From Lactifluus volemus (lineage: Eukaryota > Basidiomycota > Agaricomycetes > Russulales > Russulaceae), in NCBI GenBank assembly GCA_022376515.1, contig WTXI01000072.1, forward strand, positions 62,001 through 126,000: a stretch of DNA of 64,000 nt. Direction: 5' to 3'. Positions 34,658 to 47,261 of the stretch are shown piece after piece. How positions within the stretch are numbered: position 1 is the stretch's first letter; each line of letters starts with the position of its first letter. Made by a program: the position numbers and the translations under genes. The notes beneath the pieces are model-generated. The model saw only the letters and a list, made by a program, of their open reading frames with translations, made no database searches and was not told the DNA's origin.

Positions 34658-36242
34658 CGGGTTAGGTTGGCTCATCCTCGCTTTCCCACGGGCGGCATTG
34701 TCTGTGTAAACGAGCCACAATCATCCGGATAATTTTAGCGCCAATAACTTCTAACTTCCTCGCTTCCGCTCGGCCACACTAGAAAGCCCTGTCTTACTCT
34801 CTCAACACCGTTTACGAATACACGAAAGGTGATACAGCAACGACTTGGAAATACCGTAACGTATCCTACAGGCTTCTGACCTTGTATATATATCTTCTCT
34901 CTTTGTACTTTCTCTTCGTGCACATGGTACTTGGCCTTTTTTTTCCCCTCGACTCCCTATTCCCCCCTTGGATAATTTTTTTTTTCTGGCCCGTTGTTCT
35001 ATTCCCTTGTTTGTTGTATATCTCCCTTAACCTCCCCTCCTCATTCATTTTTTTTTTCTATGTGTGGTAGTATTTGGGTGTAAAATGTAATTTTTCCTCT
35101 GGGTGTGTTGTAGAAGGATAATCTTTTTTGGATGGATGGGACGCTCTATAATTCTATGTACTCTCAGTGGAATATGTGTGGTTGTGTGTTTTGTGAGCGG
35201 ATGCATATTAATCGACGGATCTAGAACGCTGGCGGTACAAGTGCCCCTCCTGAAAAACTGTGATTCAATCATGACCCTGAGCGATTAATGAAACAACAAG
35301 GCGCGGTTGATCGAAATGTCGGTCTCGGTCTCGCATAACCCCTGTTCGTTCTCGAGGTTCTCGTGTACACACACACGATCAAAAAAATTTGTCGGAGAGT
35401 CTTCGGTTGCAGTGGCTGAAACTCTAGCCTTTCGCTTATAACCGGCGGTGGACTGATGTCGCAATACTAACAGTGGTTGGGTAAAGGATCACACACTATA
35501 TAACACAATTTCTACCCAAAAAAACCATAGGGATATGCTTGTATGTGGTACTGGGTGCCATATGTCAAGTTTTGCGGTGACTGAGCAAGAATAGTAAACA
35601 GCCCCGTTTACACGTCAATCGGCGCTCATAAATGCACGGTCACGTATTGCGACCTTCGTAGTGATCACAGAACGCGGAGTATTCACCCAGCTGACAGCTT
35701 CGCTATCACACGACACATCTTCCCTCCCTCAATCGCCCTTCTAGAATTGTAATGGCCCAATTCCAACGAGGACCTTTATCTTACTGGTCAGGAATATAAT
35801 AGCCTGATGATTTGGTCAACTGCTCTACTCTGGGCATACGTAACGACGGGCTGTCACCTACCAGTTCGCTTCTCAACTTCTCCATTCTTCCTGGCGGTCG
35901 GTGATGGGAACGCCCAGTCAAAACGCGACACCTTGATCCTGAATCACCCACCCCTGCCTTTGGATTTGCCTACGTTGCTTCCAGCGTGGTTAAATGACCC
36001 AGACGTACTGGTAACTCTGTCGTCAAAGATAGAACAAAATGAGTGACTTTGTGAATTGCTTCGATTGGATCTTAAAGTGCCACTGCACGAGTTTAAATGA
36101 AAGGACAGATAATACAGTAGGCCTCGAGAGAAGAAAAGGAATCGAGAAAGAAATGAGGAAGATAACTTAGTATAAGGATGACACTGCCCTAAACGATACG
36201 GCCAAAAACGGTGAGACAGACAATCATATAGGAAGGAGCCAC
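34658..36242. other. Intergenic, no gene recognised
   Basis: Contains T/C-rich tracts (34900-35070) likely from the RhoGAP 3' flank. No coding, repeat or RNA gene signal that I can support. Confidence 0.4.
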
Positions 36243-37001
36243 TTAGTTGATGAATTGCTTGAACGCTCCAAAGCACGACAAAATGATCTGTCTGTTGTCA
36301 AGCGGCTTCATCCCCTCGCTCCAGCGCCGATTGGGCCGTGGTATATCAGGCAGGTAGGCGTGTACCGTAGTTGCGGTGTGCGGGTAGGTACCGGTGGCGA
36401 CGGCTTGGACGAGCGCGGTCGTGACGTTAACCTTGTAAAAAATAGGCGATGTACCCTTCATAATGATCCCCGGGATGGTTTTGTTGGAGAGGGCGGGAAG
36501 TCCGAGCGTGCGCGTACGGGTGTAGTTGTTCGCGGAGAAGGCTGCGATGGCCTCAGCAATGAGTTGGGGCTCGGGATCGGAGGCTTCTTTGTGGCGTTTG
36601 TCCTCCTAAACAAGCAGGAGGATATCTTCGTCGGTGATGATGCACACGTCAGTCTTGGCGTATGTCTGTTCACCACAGATAAGAAGTGGGATGTTCTGGT
36701 CGTCCTGCCCCGCCGAACATAACCCAGCTCGCGGAATAGAATCACGACAAAATCATCCACGGCCGACTCTTGGGCGGGAATTGGGGTCGTCGCAAGATCC
36801 AACCCACGGAGAAAGTAGTAAGCGTTGTCGTTGGCGGCGTTGGCGTAGTGGTCTGTGGTTAGGGCCTCGGGATCGACGGTAGGTGCCGGAAGATTTGGCA
36901 TTTGGAAGAAGTTCTGCGCGTCCTCTACGACGACATTAAGCGAGAAGCTCGTTGGAGGTCCAGTCACTGCCAGACTTGGCGCTGCAGATAATGTTGGCCA
37001 T
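36243..37001 (-). pseudogene. PD-(D/E)XK-type nuclease-like gene, broken
   Basis: Matches a protein family frequent in agaricomycetes whose core looks like a restriction-endonuclease fold. ATG 37001 gives MANIICSAKSGSDWTSNELL; later ESAVDDFVVILFRELGYVRR, IPLLICGEQTYAKTDVCIIT, EDKR, DPEPQLIAEAIAAFSANNYT and a C-terminal RRWSEGMKPLDNRQIILSCF. The Asp of KTDVC and the E-D-K that follows would be the catalytic D...ExK. Three lesions: frameshifts near 36936-36940 and 36691-36700, and an in-frame TAG at 36608-36606 exactly one codon before EDK, where the family has Gln. The stop is a substitution, so this is not only a base-loss artefact. It is divergent from STAND gene A, 352 bp away. Confidence 0.68.
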
Positions 37002-37353
37002 TGTTACTAAGGCTGAAGAACCCTATTTGGTATGCATTTACTCTTCAATCTAAACCAGATGTAAACCTGCAAAAGTACGTTTGAGTTCACGGCCAACTGA
37101 GTAAGACGTCTAACTAGACGGAAAATGGCGGACGTTTCACAAATTGTCAGAAATCTCCGTATTACGTAATACACAATAATTTCCCCCCATTGCAGCCCGT
37201 TGGACATGGCCCCGGCGGGCCTGTATGTCGTAACTTGAAAGGTACGATTGCTTCCGAGTTACAAGCGCTCGCCGCGTCTATCAGGCCCAAATGCTGAGCG
37301 CTGAGCGCGATGCATGAGGCTGTACTAGTATTCCCTACACGATCCCAAGTACC
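37002..37353. promoter_or_regulatory. Divergent promoter region, nuclease-like gene / STAND A
   Basis: Head-to-head spacer of 352 bp between the two start codons. Both promoters must lie here; no box is distinctive. Confidence 0.45.
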
Positions 37354-40300
37354 ATGTCCTCGACGACTACCTCCCATTCCAACTTTCAATTGATCCTCAA
37401 TGCGTTGACCGAATACGTCAACCAGACCGGGATAGACCTCACGAAAAATCCCTTTGCCGACAAACTTCAGAGCTGTCACTCTGCCGAGGCCATCTCTGAG
37501 CTACTTCAAGACAGCGCAAAAGCGTTCAAGGAATATCGAGACGGAAACCGGAAATTGATCAACTGTCTTTTTCCCGTAGTTCAGCTCCTTCATATCTTTT
37601 CTCGCATCCTTGGCGAGGCCGTTGTTCTCGTGAGTCTCTGAAAGACGCTTCAAGTTTCTTGTTATCATTTACGTTACCAACTCCAGATACCGTTTCCACC
37701 TGCCAAGGCAATCTTTGTCGGAATCGACGTTCTCCTCACTGTGTGTATCTCATTTACTTTCTTCAACTCGATCATACTTATATCTCGGTCAACCAGGCAG
37801 CTTCCGACGTCAGTAAAAGTTATGACGCCCTCGTTGAACTATTTGAATGTATTGGAAGATTCCTCAAACGCCTCCGAATCTATACCGAGATCCCGTTGAC
37901 ACCCCCAATGACCGAAGTCATTGTCAAAATTTTGGTCGAAGTACTCTCTGTGCTTACCCTTGCCATGAAACAAATAAAGCAAGGCCGGTGCTGTAAGCTG
38001 ATCATTTCGCAAAAACTGCCTGTCTCTGAATAATTCTCTTGTTCGCGCAGTAAAATTTGTAAAGAAGCTGTTTCGAGAGAGCGAGATCGAGGCCGTTCTA
38101 CGCAGGCTGGACCAGCTTACTCAAGAAGAAGTTGGTATGACGGGAGCCCAAACGCTCGCCGTCGTCCATGGTCTAGTGAACAACGTGAAAGCTGCCATGA
38201 ATGGCACGTAATATTCTCTCGGCGGCTTGCTCAACGTGGACTGAACTGTCACCTTATTAGATGACAAGGTTTCAACAACAGCGATTCGACAGGCTCTCGG
38301 TATGTTTGTATTACGTGGGCCCCTCAACGTTATTGAAGCTTGCTACGTGATTCAGTCGCGATACAGGACGTAACAAATGAAATGAACAGGATAAAGCGTT
38401 AGTGCTCCTTACCTCTTGCGGTGACGTGTGTCAAGGCTGATGTTGTCTCGCAGGAGAGATGTTGCAGGAGAAAGTTCGAAGTTGGCTCTCTCCTCCGTAT
38501 TCGTCCGAAAACCATATCACTGCGCGGAGACATCATCATCGTGGAACTGCTACGTGGTTTACTCAGGACGGTATATTTGAGGACTGGAATGGGACGGGTT
38601 CCCTCTTTGGATACATGGGAAACGTACGAGATTATCTAACTTCCTTTCTTGCAAATTCTGATAGCTACCCATATTGCAATTGCGTAGCGGGGTCCGGGAA
38701 GAGTGTCTTGTGGTACGTATCGCATCAATTCTGCCAGCCATTTCGTTAAGACTATCAAACAGCTCTACCATCATCGAGGAATCCGATGCCCTTTGCAGAG
38801 CCGGGCTAGCGCTCATGGGATATTTTTATTTCGATTTCAGAGACAAGTCAAAACAGGACATCCGTGGTTTGCTCACATGCCTTCTCAGCCAGCTCTCTGC
38901 GAAATCAGATTCTTGCTACAGAATACTTTCTGAATTATATTCGAACCACAACGCTGGATCTCAGAAGCCTCTCGATGATACGCTTAAGAGTGCTTGATAG
39001 ACATGCTCACGGTCACGGGACAGCCCACAACTTACATTTTTATGGACGCCTTGGACGAATGTCCGAACACCTCAGAGGTGGTGTCCCCTCGTGATCGGGT
39101 CCTTAAACTGGTGGAAGACCTCATGGATTTATCCCTTCCAAATCTCCGGCTATGTATCACCAGTCGCCGTGAAGCCGATGTCATATCAGTCCTCGAGCCT
39201 TTGGCCTCTCACCAGGTGTCTCTTCACGACCAAGATGGGCAAAAAGAAGATATTAGCTTATACGTCAAATCCGTCGTCCAATCAGACAGGAGGGTGCGGA
39301 AATGGAGAGTAGAGGATAAAGAACTAGTCATTGATACACTTATAAAAAAGGCTGACGGAATGTAAGTTATCTCCGTCGCGACGCCTCACGTTGTTTATGC
39401 CACCACACAGGTTTCGATGGATTGTTTGCCAATTGAACACGCTTCTCCTCTGCTTTCCTGCAAGTATCCGGGATGCACTCGAGGATTTACCCGAAACTTT
39501 GGACAGTACATATGAGCGTATTCTCCTAGGGATTGAAAGGAGAAACCGCGAATATGCCCATCGTCTTCTTCAGTGCATTACCGTGGCCATTCGACCTCTT
39601 CGTGTTCAGCAACTTGGCGAGGTTCTTGCCATTCGGTTTCGGTCTGGAACGACTCCAATATATCATGGCGATTGGCGGCTTGAAGATGCGCAAGAAGCAG
39701 TTTTATCGGCTTGTTCCAGTCTAATCACCATTGTCAATGTCGACGGGTCTCCAACAGTTCAGTTCTCGCATTTCTCCGTCAAGGAGTTTTTGATATCAGA
39801 TCGCCTCGCCAGCGCGGAAGCGAACCTTTCTTACTATCACATTCTTCCCCAACCGGCACATATTATTCTCGCGCAGGCTTGCCTCTGCTCCCTACTCCGA
39901 CTAGATGGTAGGGTGGACAAGGACAAAATGAAGGAGTTTCCATTATCAATTTACGCCGCTCGGCACTGGGTCGACCACGCACGGTTCGAGAGTGTGTCGT
40001 CAAGGATTCAAAAACTTATGGAGCGGCTGTTTGACCGTGGCAAGCCACAGTTTGCGACATGGATCTGGATATATGACATAGACCAACCTTGGGATTGGGT
40101 TGATCACATGTCCAGTAGGCCGCCAAAACGGCCGGCAGCAGCCCCACTATATTATGCCACGCTATGTGGATTCAGCAGCCTTGTGGAGCGCCTGGTCGTC
40201 AGCTATCCCCAAGATATCAATGCGAGGGGAGGCACATACGTCACTCCGCTACATGCTGCCCTGACAATAGGAAATTTCGACATCGCGCTGCTGCTTCTTG

Positions 40301-41803
40301 ACCACGGTGCGGATGCGAATTGTTTGGACAACGAGGCCTACAGCCCATTACACAGAGCATCAAGAAGGGGACGCCGTGACATTGTGGAGTTCTTACTGGG
40401 GCCCCATCCAGACTCGAATGGCTACGTGCAGAATGCAAAGAGCGCAGGTGCAGCCTCACGAGATGGAGAGCTCAAGGCCACACGAGTATCATTACGTTAC
40501 GGTGTAGACGTGGACTCTCGCCGCCGTAATGGTCGGACGCCATTAAAGACAGCCACGCGATATGGCCATCTGGACATTGTGCAGCTCTTACTCCAAAATG
40601 GCGCAACAGTGGACTCCCCTTCCCACACTGGCAGCACCCAATGTGGGTAGCTTCGGTGTTTGGCCACCTAGCTATCATACAACTATTGCTCCAGAACGGT
40701 GCAGCTGTGGACACACGCACGAACCGTGGCAAGACACCGTTGCACGCGGCTTCAGTTCAGGGCCGTCTGGATGTCGTCCAGCTGTTGCTCCAGAATGGCG
40801 CAACTGTGGACTCCTGTGATGATGAAGGCTGGACACCGTTGATGTCAGCTTCGAACGGGGTCATCTAGATATTATGCAAATGTTACTGGATCGCGGTGCA
40901 GCCATCGACTCGGAGACCACGAGAGGAGAAACGGCCTTGTATCTGGCATCTCTTAAAGGGCAGCTGGAGGTTGCACGCTTGTTGATCGAGCGTGGTGCAA
41001 ATGCGAACGATTCGAAGGATACCACCGGTCAGACACCGCTTCACGTAGCAGCACGAAATGGGCATCTTGACGTCGTCACATTCTTACTTGAATCCGGTGC
41101 GGATGTCAATATGCGGGACAAGAACAAGTTGACCTCACTAGACTTGGCCCAAAGAAATGGGAAATGGGAAGTGACGAGGTTCCTAGCCAAGCACACGGGA
41201 ATGGGAGATGTAGATTCTTGGGTCAGCATTGGCGCGGACACCAGATCACAAAATACGCATCCAGATGCTGTCAAGTCATCGACCAGCCGTGGCCCGCGGG
41301 CAAGTGCAAACGTCCTCGACAAAAGGATGGCGTCGTTGTATACTGCATCAAGAAAAGGCAAGCTTGACATTGTACGGTCATTAATCAGTCGTGGTGAAGA
41401 TGTCGACGACAAACTACACAAATCTCACCTGACTCCTTTGTATGCGGCGTCAAAGGAGGGGAGACTTGAAGTCGCAAAGCTGCTGATTCAGCATGGCGCG
41501 GATGTGAATTTCCGGGACAAGGATGGATGGACTCCCTTGCATAGGGCATCACAATACGGACATCTTGATGTCGCGCGGCTGTTACTTGACCATGGCGCTG
41601 ATGTGAATGCAAGGAATCGGATCCATTGGACCTCGTTGCATTTTGCAGCTAACAATGGTCACCTCGAGGTTGTCAAGCTGCTTCTCGAACGCGGTGCAAA
41701 TATTCGTGCGCAGAACAATGTTGGTCGGATTGCGTCTCAGATGGCATTAGAAGGTGGTAGGGGAGATATTTTTGCTCAATTATTGTTGAATGGTGCGCAT
41801 TGA
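37354..41803 (+). CDS. STAND NLR-like protein A: Goodbye-NACHT-ankyrin
   Basis: Fungal NOD-like receptor architecture, expected to act in non-self recognition. Exons: 37354-37629, 37687-37740, 37797-37992, 38051-38203, 38261-38299, 38356-38397, 38454-38623, 38688-38712, 38763-39361, 39411-41803. Residues 1-190 match the Goodbye domain (FQLILNALTEYVNQTGIDLT; FRDGNRKL-type helix). NACHT: Walker A PGSGKSVL at 38690, Walker B YIFMDALDECPN near 39035, then NLRLCITSRREADV and DGMFRWIVCQL. A winged-helix region and PLRVQQLGEVLAIRF lead into about 15 ankyrin repeats. The intron after 38203 has a GC donor. One base is missing at each of ~38606, ~38988, ~40637 and ~40857, judged against paralogue B; otherwise full length. 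Mostly complete gene, functional state uncertain. Confidence 0.92.
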
Positions 41804-43638
41804 GGAACGGGAGTGGGCACCCAGGGTAAAATTAGAACTTTCTCGCTTTCTGATATAGTCCATCATAAATTTGGTCACGGTTGGGGTCCAAGTGACTCAA
41901 GTGCCATGACTCTGCAGTGGGTCTCTTCCCCAGCCCTCTCGTTTTCTATAGCTCTCAACAAAGTCGATTGCACAGTATTACATAGCATCTAACGCAACAC
42001 TCTTCATCCTTCAAGTTGTATCCGACGGTCATTGTTTACGCTACATTATCTTTCCCTCCTTTTCCTCTACGAGTGTACTACTGGTTTGGGACCCCAAAAA
42101 AGTGATTTACACGTGTGAAAGTATTTCGCATCTGAAGTCGACGGTCAGAATCATGGATTACGAGGACTATGAAACAGCGCAATGAGAAGTAAATCAACGA
42201 GCGTCAGGAAGGTAGCGTGACGGAGTAATCGTCACAGCTGGATAACGTGTGATGACTGAAGCGTTACGAAGTGCGCACGCGCACACGTCGTCCTTCCAGA
42301 CCTATGCATCGTTATATTAAAGCTCGCCAGGCGATTTTGGGATGAACTCTTGCGCGGACGGCATGGTATTAATACCCACCACCTGGCAACCGGCATGTAG
42401 AAATTCACATTGAAAGGCAGGTATTATAAAGGGAAAGTATAAATGCCCTATCGGCTTTGTCGTAGATAAGGGCGATTTGGGTGGACCCCTCTCCGGGAAT
42501 CAGATCGCTTGTATATCGATGATGGCCTCTCGATAACATCCTTCGCAGTTTTCTCGGAGTTTAGGGCGAGTAACAAGGCAACAAGATCTCAACCGGTACC
42601 GATGCCGCATTTTGAATAAACCTTACAATTATATGGCGGTTTTTTTGGGATGCGCCTGCCCAGCCATCTCCCTTCTCCAATAAAGAGGGTGAAGGTAGTA
42701 AGATCTCGCCGATGGAGGAGAGGAGCAGAGCACCGTGAGTACCACGTCGCTGTAAGCTGATGGCTGCTTATGTTCAGGTTGCCCCCCCGTCCCCCTTGTC
42801 GTGCCACATACTTGTTCCAGAACGGAGCTAGTCAGACGTTGACACATGTCAATTAGGGAGACACCTTGAGGACCTAGTGCGCTTTTGCTGCGACGGACTG
42901 AAGAGCCCGCGAGTCACTTGAATATCCTACAGCGTCTGGAAATGGTGAGAACCACGATGGCTCATATTGATTAGCCGTCAAGATGTCAAAGGGTTGTGAG
43001 AATGGACAGCATATGGCTCGACAAGCGCCGTGATGGTACCACATGGCAGACAAACGTCAATGAATCTCGTACCAATGCTGTTGTGACACCCGTCAACGAT
43101 GTGAAGTCATGACCTGTTTCACACAAACTCCTGCATGGATGGAAGAACCAGGTGCCTTCAAAAACGGAACGCGGACTCGGAAGGGATTAATGAGGAAGGA
43201 TACTGTTCGCTAAGAGCTAAATGAATAAATAGCAACGGTGCTGCCAGTGATATACCAAGATGTCTACTGCGAAGACCTGGTCCAGTGTGATTTACGAATG
43301 TTGAGCCCCGCATTGGACACTTTTCTTCGAACAAAAAGAGGAGAGTGCGTGAACAGAATTACCCCGGTGTTAGCGCGTTCTCGGCTACTGTCACGGTACG
43401 GGTATAAAGAGTTACTACTTTGCTCTCTTCCCCAACGCCCCCACAAGTCTCTGCCACAATATCGACCTTTTATTCTGTCCACTAGTATCAAGTTTTTACA
43501 GTTCCATCTTCCGCTCTTTGACAAATTCTAGGGCGGGCGTTAGATTCCGTCCTTCTGTTTCACCTTTCCCAATAACGCTTTCTCTTTGCGATCCCACCCC
43601 GTTTCCTCCCAAAATTTGCACAAACTCTCATTTAGACA
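41804..43638. other. Intergenic and trehalase promoter
   Basis: No gene recognised. A TATAAAG lies at 43403-43409, and pyrimidine-rich sequence precedes the trehalase ATG (about 43545-43638), a usual feature of fungal transcription starts. Confidence 0.45.
43403..43409 (+). promoter_or_regulatory. Candidate TATA box of the trehalase gene
   Basis: TATAAAG about 235 bp before the trehalase start codon. Distance to the transcription start is not known, so this is tentative. Confidence 0.3.
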
Positions 43639-46400
43639 ATGGCACCACTCTTAAATCACCCGCCAGGCTTGAACTTCGTCGGTGATCCCCTTCATGAAGA
43701 ACGGCCTGTAGACGCCGATGCTTCCGTATACTACGGCGGAACAGAGTACCATAGCCGATCCAGAACTTATAGTACGGTACGTACTTCACTCATGAATTTA
43801 TCTGTCTTGTTCCGACTCCCTTCTCAGTCAGGGAATGCCCCCAAGCGTCCTGTTTTTGAAGACGATTGGCACCTCAAGCCAACTCGCAGGATGTCCCACG
43901 ACGAGAAGAGCCGCTCTGCCCCGCGCCGATTTCTCATAGATGTCGAAGAGACCATTCGCCTTGTCTTAGAACAGGAAGACACTGACGGTGACTTTCAAAT
44001 CAGCGTCACGGACGCCGGTCCCAAGATTCTCTCGCTTGGTACGGCTACCAGCAATGGGTTCAAGACTTTCGATATACGAGTACGTCCGTTGTGATGTTTC
44101 CTTCCTCCAGGCTGATACTGTGCCTGTCCAAGGGCACATACATGTTGTCGAACCTCCTTCAGGAGCTTGCTTTGGCTCGTGACCACAACAGGAAGAGGAT
44201 AGTCCTCGATGAGGCTCGTCTCACCGAGAATCCGGTTGATCGTCTATCCCGCATGATCAAGAATTCGTTCTGGCATTCGCTAACCCGACGCATCGATGGT
44301 GATGGCCTCGAGATCATTTGTGCGGATCCTAAGAACCGTACGGGACGCATCCAGCCACGAATCTATGTTCCACATCGCGAGCCCGCCATGGTCGAATATT
44401 ATCGAAAGATTGCCTCGGAAAAGCCACACCTCAACCTTGACGTGCAGGTGCTTCCTCCTAACCCAGGTGATCCCCATTTTGTCAAGAGTCTGAACAGTAA
44501 ACCTGGCATTTTGGCGCTTGCTATGAACGAAGTTGATGATGGCCGTGGCGGCCGGACTCTCAAAGGAATCCCATTCATCGTCCCTGGTGCTCGCTTCAAT
44601 GAGGTGCGCAGATCCGCCTCTTCGCAAGTACCTAATCGTTTATCGTTCAATGCAGCTGTATAACTGGGATTCCTACTTTATCTCCCTGGGCTTCTTGTTG
44701 ATGGCCAAGTCCAGATGGCTAAGGGTATTGTCGACCATTTCATCTTTGAGATCAAGCACTATAACAAGATCCTCAATGGGAGCCGATCCTACTATTTAGC
44801 ACGTTCACAACCACCTTTCCTCACAGATATGGCCCTTCAGATCTACAACCAACTCGATCGGTCAGATCTTGAGGCTAATCGGCAGTGGCTTAAGCGCGCA
44901 ATTCAGGCTGCTATCAAGGAGTACCACACGATTTGGGTTGCCGAACCCCGCATAGATCCTAAGACGGGTCTCTCACGCTTCCGTCCTGAAGGAGTGGGTA
45001 TTCCCCCTGAGACGGAGGCGACGCATTTCACGCACATCCTTGAACCATATGCGGCGAAACACGGGCTCTCCATCAACGAATTCAGTGAACGATACAACAA
45101 CGAGACGATCCGTGAGCCTGAGCTCGACGAGTACTTCTTGCATGATCGTGCTGTGCGTGAGTCCGGTCACGATACCACGTATCGCCTCGAGAAGCGCTGT
45201 GCCAATCTCGGTACCATCGATCTGCAATCTCTCTTATACAAGTACGAGGTCGACATCGCGACAGCAATTCGCGAGGTATTCGATGATGAGCTCGAAATGG
45301 AGGAGGACTTCGATCTGACACCATTCCCTCCGAGCGTCGAGGCGTACGCAAACCCGCATCGCGAACGCTCGCACGCACGCCCACAGACCAGCGCGGAGTG
45401 GTTTGCTCGTGCCGACTACCGCCGCGAAGCGATCGACAAGTATTGCTGGAACGAAAGCAAGAGCTTGTACTTTGATTACGATACTGTGCAAGAGAAGCAG
45501 AGCCTCTATGAGAGTGCCACGTCATTCTGGCCGCTGTGGGCCGGGTGCGCCAGCGAGGAGCAAGGGTGGAAGCTCGTGTTAGCCCCCATCACTTTCATAC
45601 TCTCATGGACAGAAATTGACTGTATTTGCTTTAGTTCTGAGTCACTGAAGAAGTTTGAGGTGCTCGGAGGTTTGGTCTCTGGGACGGAAGAGTCGCGCGG
45701 AAAGATCTCCTTAGATCGTCCCAACCGGCAGTGGGATTACCCTTATGCATGGTGAATTTTCAGATTTCAGATGTCGTCTCGTGTCTTAACCCCTTGAAAG
45801 GCCACCGCATCAAATCATGGCCTGGGTAGGCCTGGAACGTTATGGGTACCTCGAAGATGCCCAGCGACTCGCTTATCGCTTCCTCTACATGTAAGTCGAC
45901 ACCTTGTGACCCAGCGGCCTAGTGATGCGACTCCGGAAACAGGATGACCACAGCCTTTGTGGACTTCAACGGCGTTGTACCCGAGAATTCGACGCGGTTA
46001 GGCTTTCGCACCTGGTCGACGCCGAGTATGGTAATCAAGGCATTGACTTCAAGATGGTTCCTCGTGAGGGGTTTGGCTGGATGAACGGTACGTCGTACTC
46101 CACGTCCTACCCCATTTAAGTTGCGCACGTCCCAACCCGATATGCTTTTCCCCCACAGCCGCGTACCAGGTTGGCCTCTCATTCTTGACGAACCACATGC
46201 GTCGCGCCGTCGCAGCGTGCACCTCTCCTGAAGTGTTCTTCGGACGCACGATGATGGGCGAGCATACTGCCGCGCCGCCCTCAAGCATTGCCAATGACCC
46301 ACTTGGCCTCGCAATGGAGAGCCTCGCTCTTTCCCCAAGTATATCCGGCCCGGGATCCGCTACGCCACCGCCTTCATATTCTTTGCCTTCTCTGCCATAG
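43639..46400 (+). CDS. NTH1: Neutral trehalase (GH37)
   Basis: Cytosolic alpha,alpha-trehalase splitting trehalose to two glucose. Exons: 43639-43776, 43828-44079, 44133-44603, 44656-45577, 45635-45751, 45801-45890, 45943-46087, 46159-46400. The N-terminal regulatory part has [15 protein letters not shown] (a PKA-type RRMS site) and the calcium-binding loop [16 protein letters not shown], diagnostic of neutral trehalases. Catalytic signatures are [15 protein letters not shown] and [16 protein letters not shown]. The C-terminus includes PREGFGWMN and [12 protein letters not shown]. One base is missing between 44700 and 44701 ([12 protein letters not shown] needs TTGGAT) and one near 45986 (GAGAAATTC expected). 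Catalytic residues are intact. Regulation by phosphorylation and calcium is inferred from the family. Confidence 0.94.
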
Positions 46401-47051
46401 AAAAGTTTAACACCGCCGCGCCAGGGGATGATGAGCTGTCTTCCGTCTGATGATGGTCATATCTTTCCTAGCACGCTTGCAGAGGCAGTTATTATAAACC
46501 TGCAACTAGTCAGCACTATCTTGCGTGCAAACTAATATCTCCCTCTCTTTCTTTGTGGAATGATACTCACGTTTTCGCTTCAACGCAAAATTCATCGATT
46601 GTGTAATAATACTACGAATGTGAATCGTGGGCCCAGGAATTTCCACGTTCGCAACTACATTTTTTTTCCCGTCATAGATCCGTCGTCATCGCAAATTCCA
46701 TTAGTTTATAACGTACCCACATGTTCGTAATCTGCTCTTCCCAGCTAAACGGCGTTCGTGGCTTCCGACCAATGTGGTATGGAGGTCCTTGACAAGTAAG
46801 CGTGACGTACTCAATGCCCGCTGGACGCCGCCTCAGCAAGACCACGTTGAGACCGTCTCCAATTACCAGAAAAGAAGGGAAATATCACGCAGCTATTTGG
46901 AAGGTTCTGACGGACAGAACGAGATTCCCATTGCGGTGATGTTGCTAGTGACAATCCTGCACCTTGAGATTTGGTGGTTGCAGGCGGCATTCCTCAAGCT
47001 TTCATCCTTCCCTGGTGCTCTAGGCAGCACGCACGCCGAGTAAATAACCCT

Positions 47052-47088
47052 GCATATGTGGTGCATACTCAGTACGCACCACATATGC
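47052..47088. repeat. Perfect inverted repeat, 13-bp arms, 11-bp loop
   Basis: GCATATGTGGTGC at 47052-47064 is the exact reverse complement of GCACCACATATGC at 47076-47088. It could be the end of a small inverted-repeat transposon, a protein-binding palindrome or a folded RNA. Confidence 0.8.
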
Positions 47089-47181
47089 TCCACCCGCGCT
47101 GCAGCATTGCCGCTCTCCCCGTGTGTGCATCTGTTAAAGTCAGTGGAGGTAACAAACCTGTGTCTCACCACCATCTGGGTA

Positions 47182-47261
47182 AATTCCCTCTGGATTCTGA
47201 GCTTGGTTATCAGCATTACCTGTGCTGTGCTCAGAAACCAGAGGCAAAACCAGAGGGAATT
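47182..47261. repeat. Nested inverted repeat
   Basis: Outer arms AATTCCCTCTGG (47182-47193) and CCAGAGGGAATT (47250-47261) are perfect complements; an inner pair TTCTGAGC / GCTCAGAA (second arm 47229-47236) nests inside. This resembles a foldback or MITE-type element. Confidence 0.7.

Noticed and set aside
37354..41803. STAND gene A as a pseudogene
   Set aside because: All four breaks are single-base losses like those in housekeeping genes, and motifs are intact.
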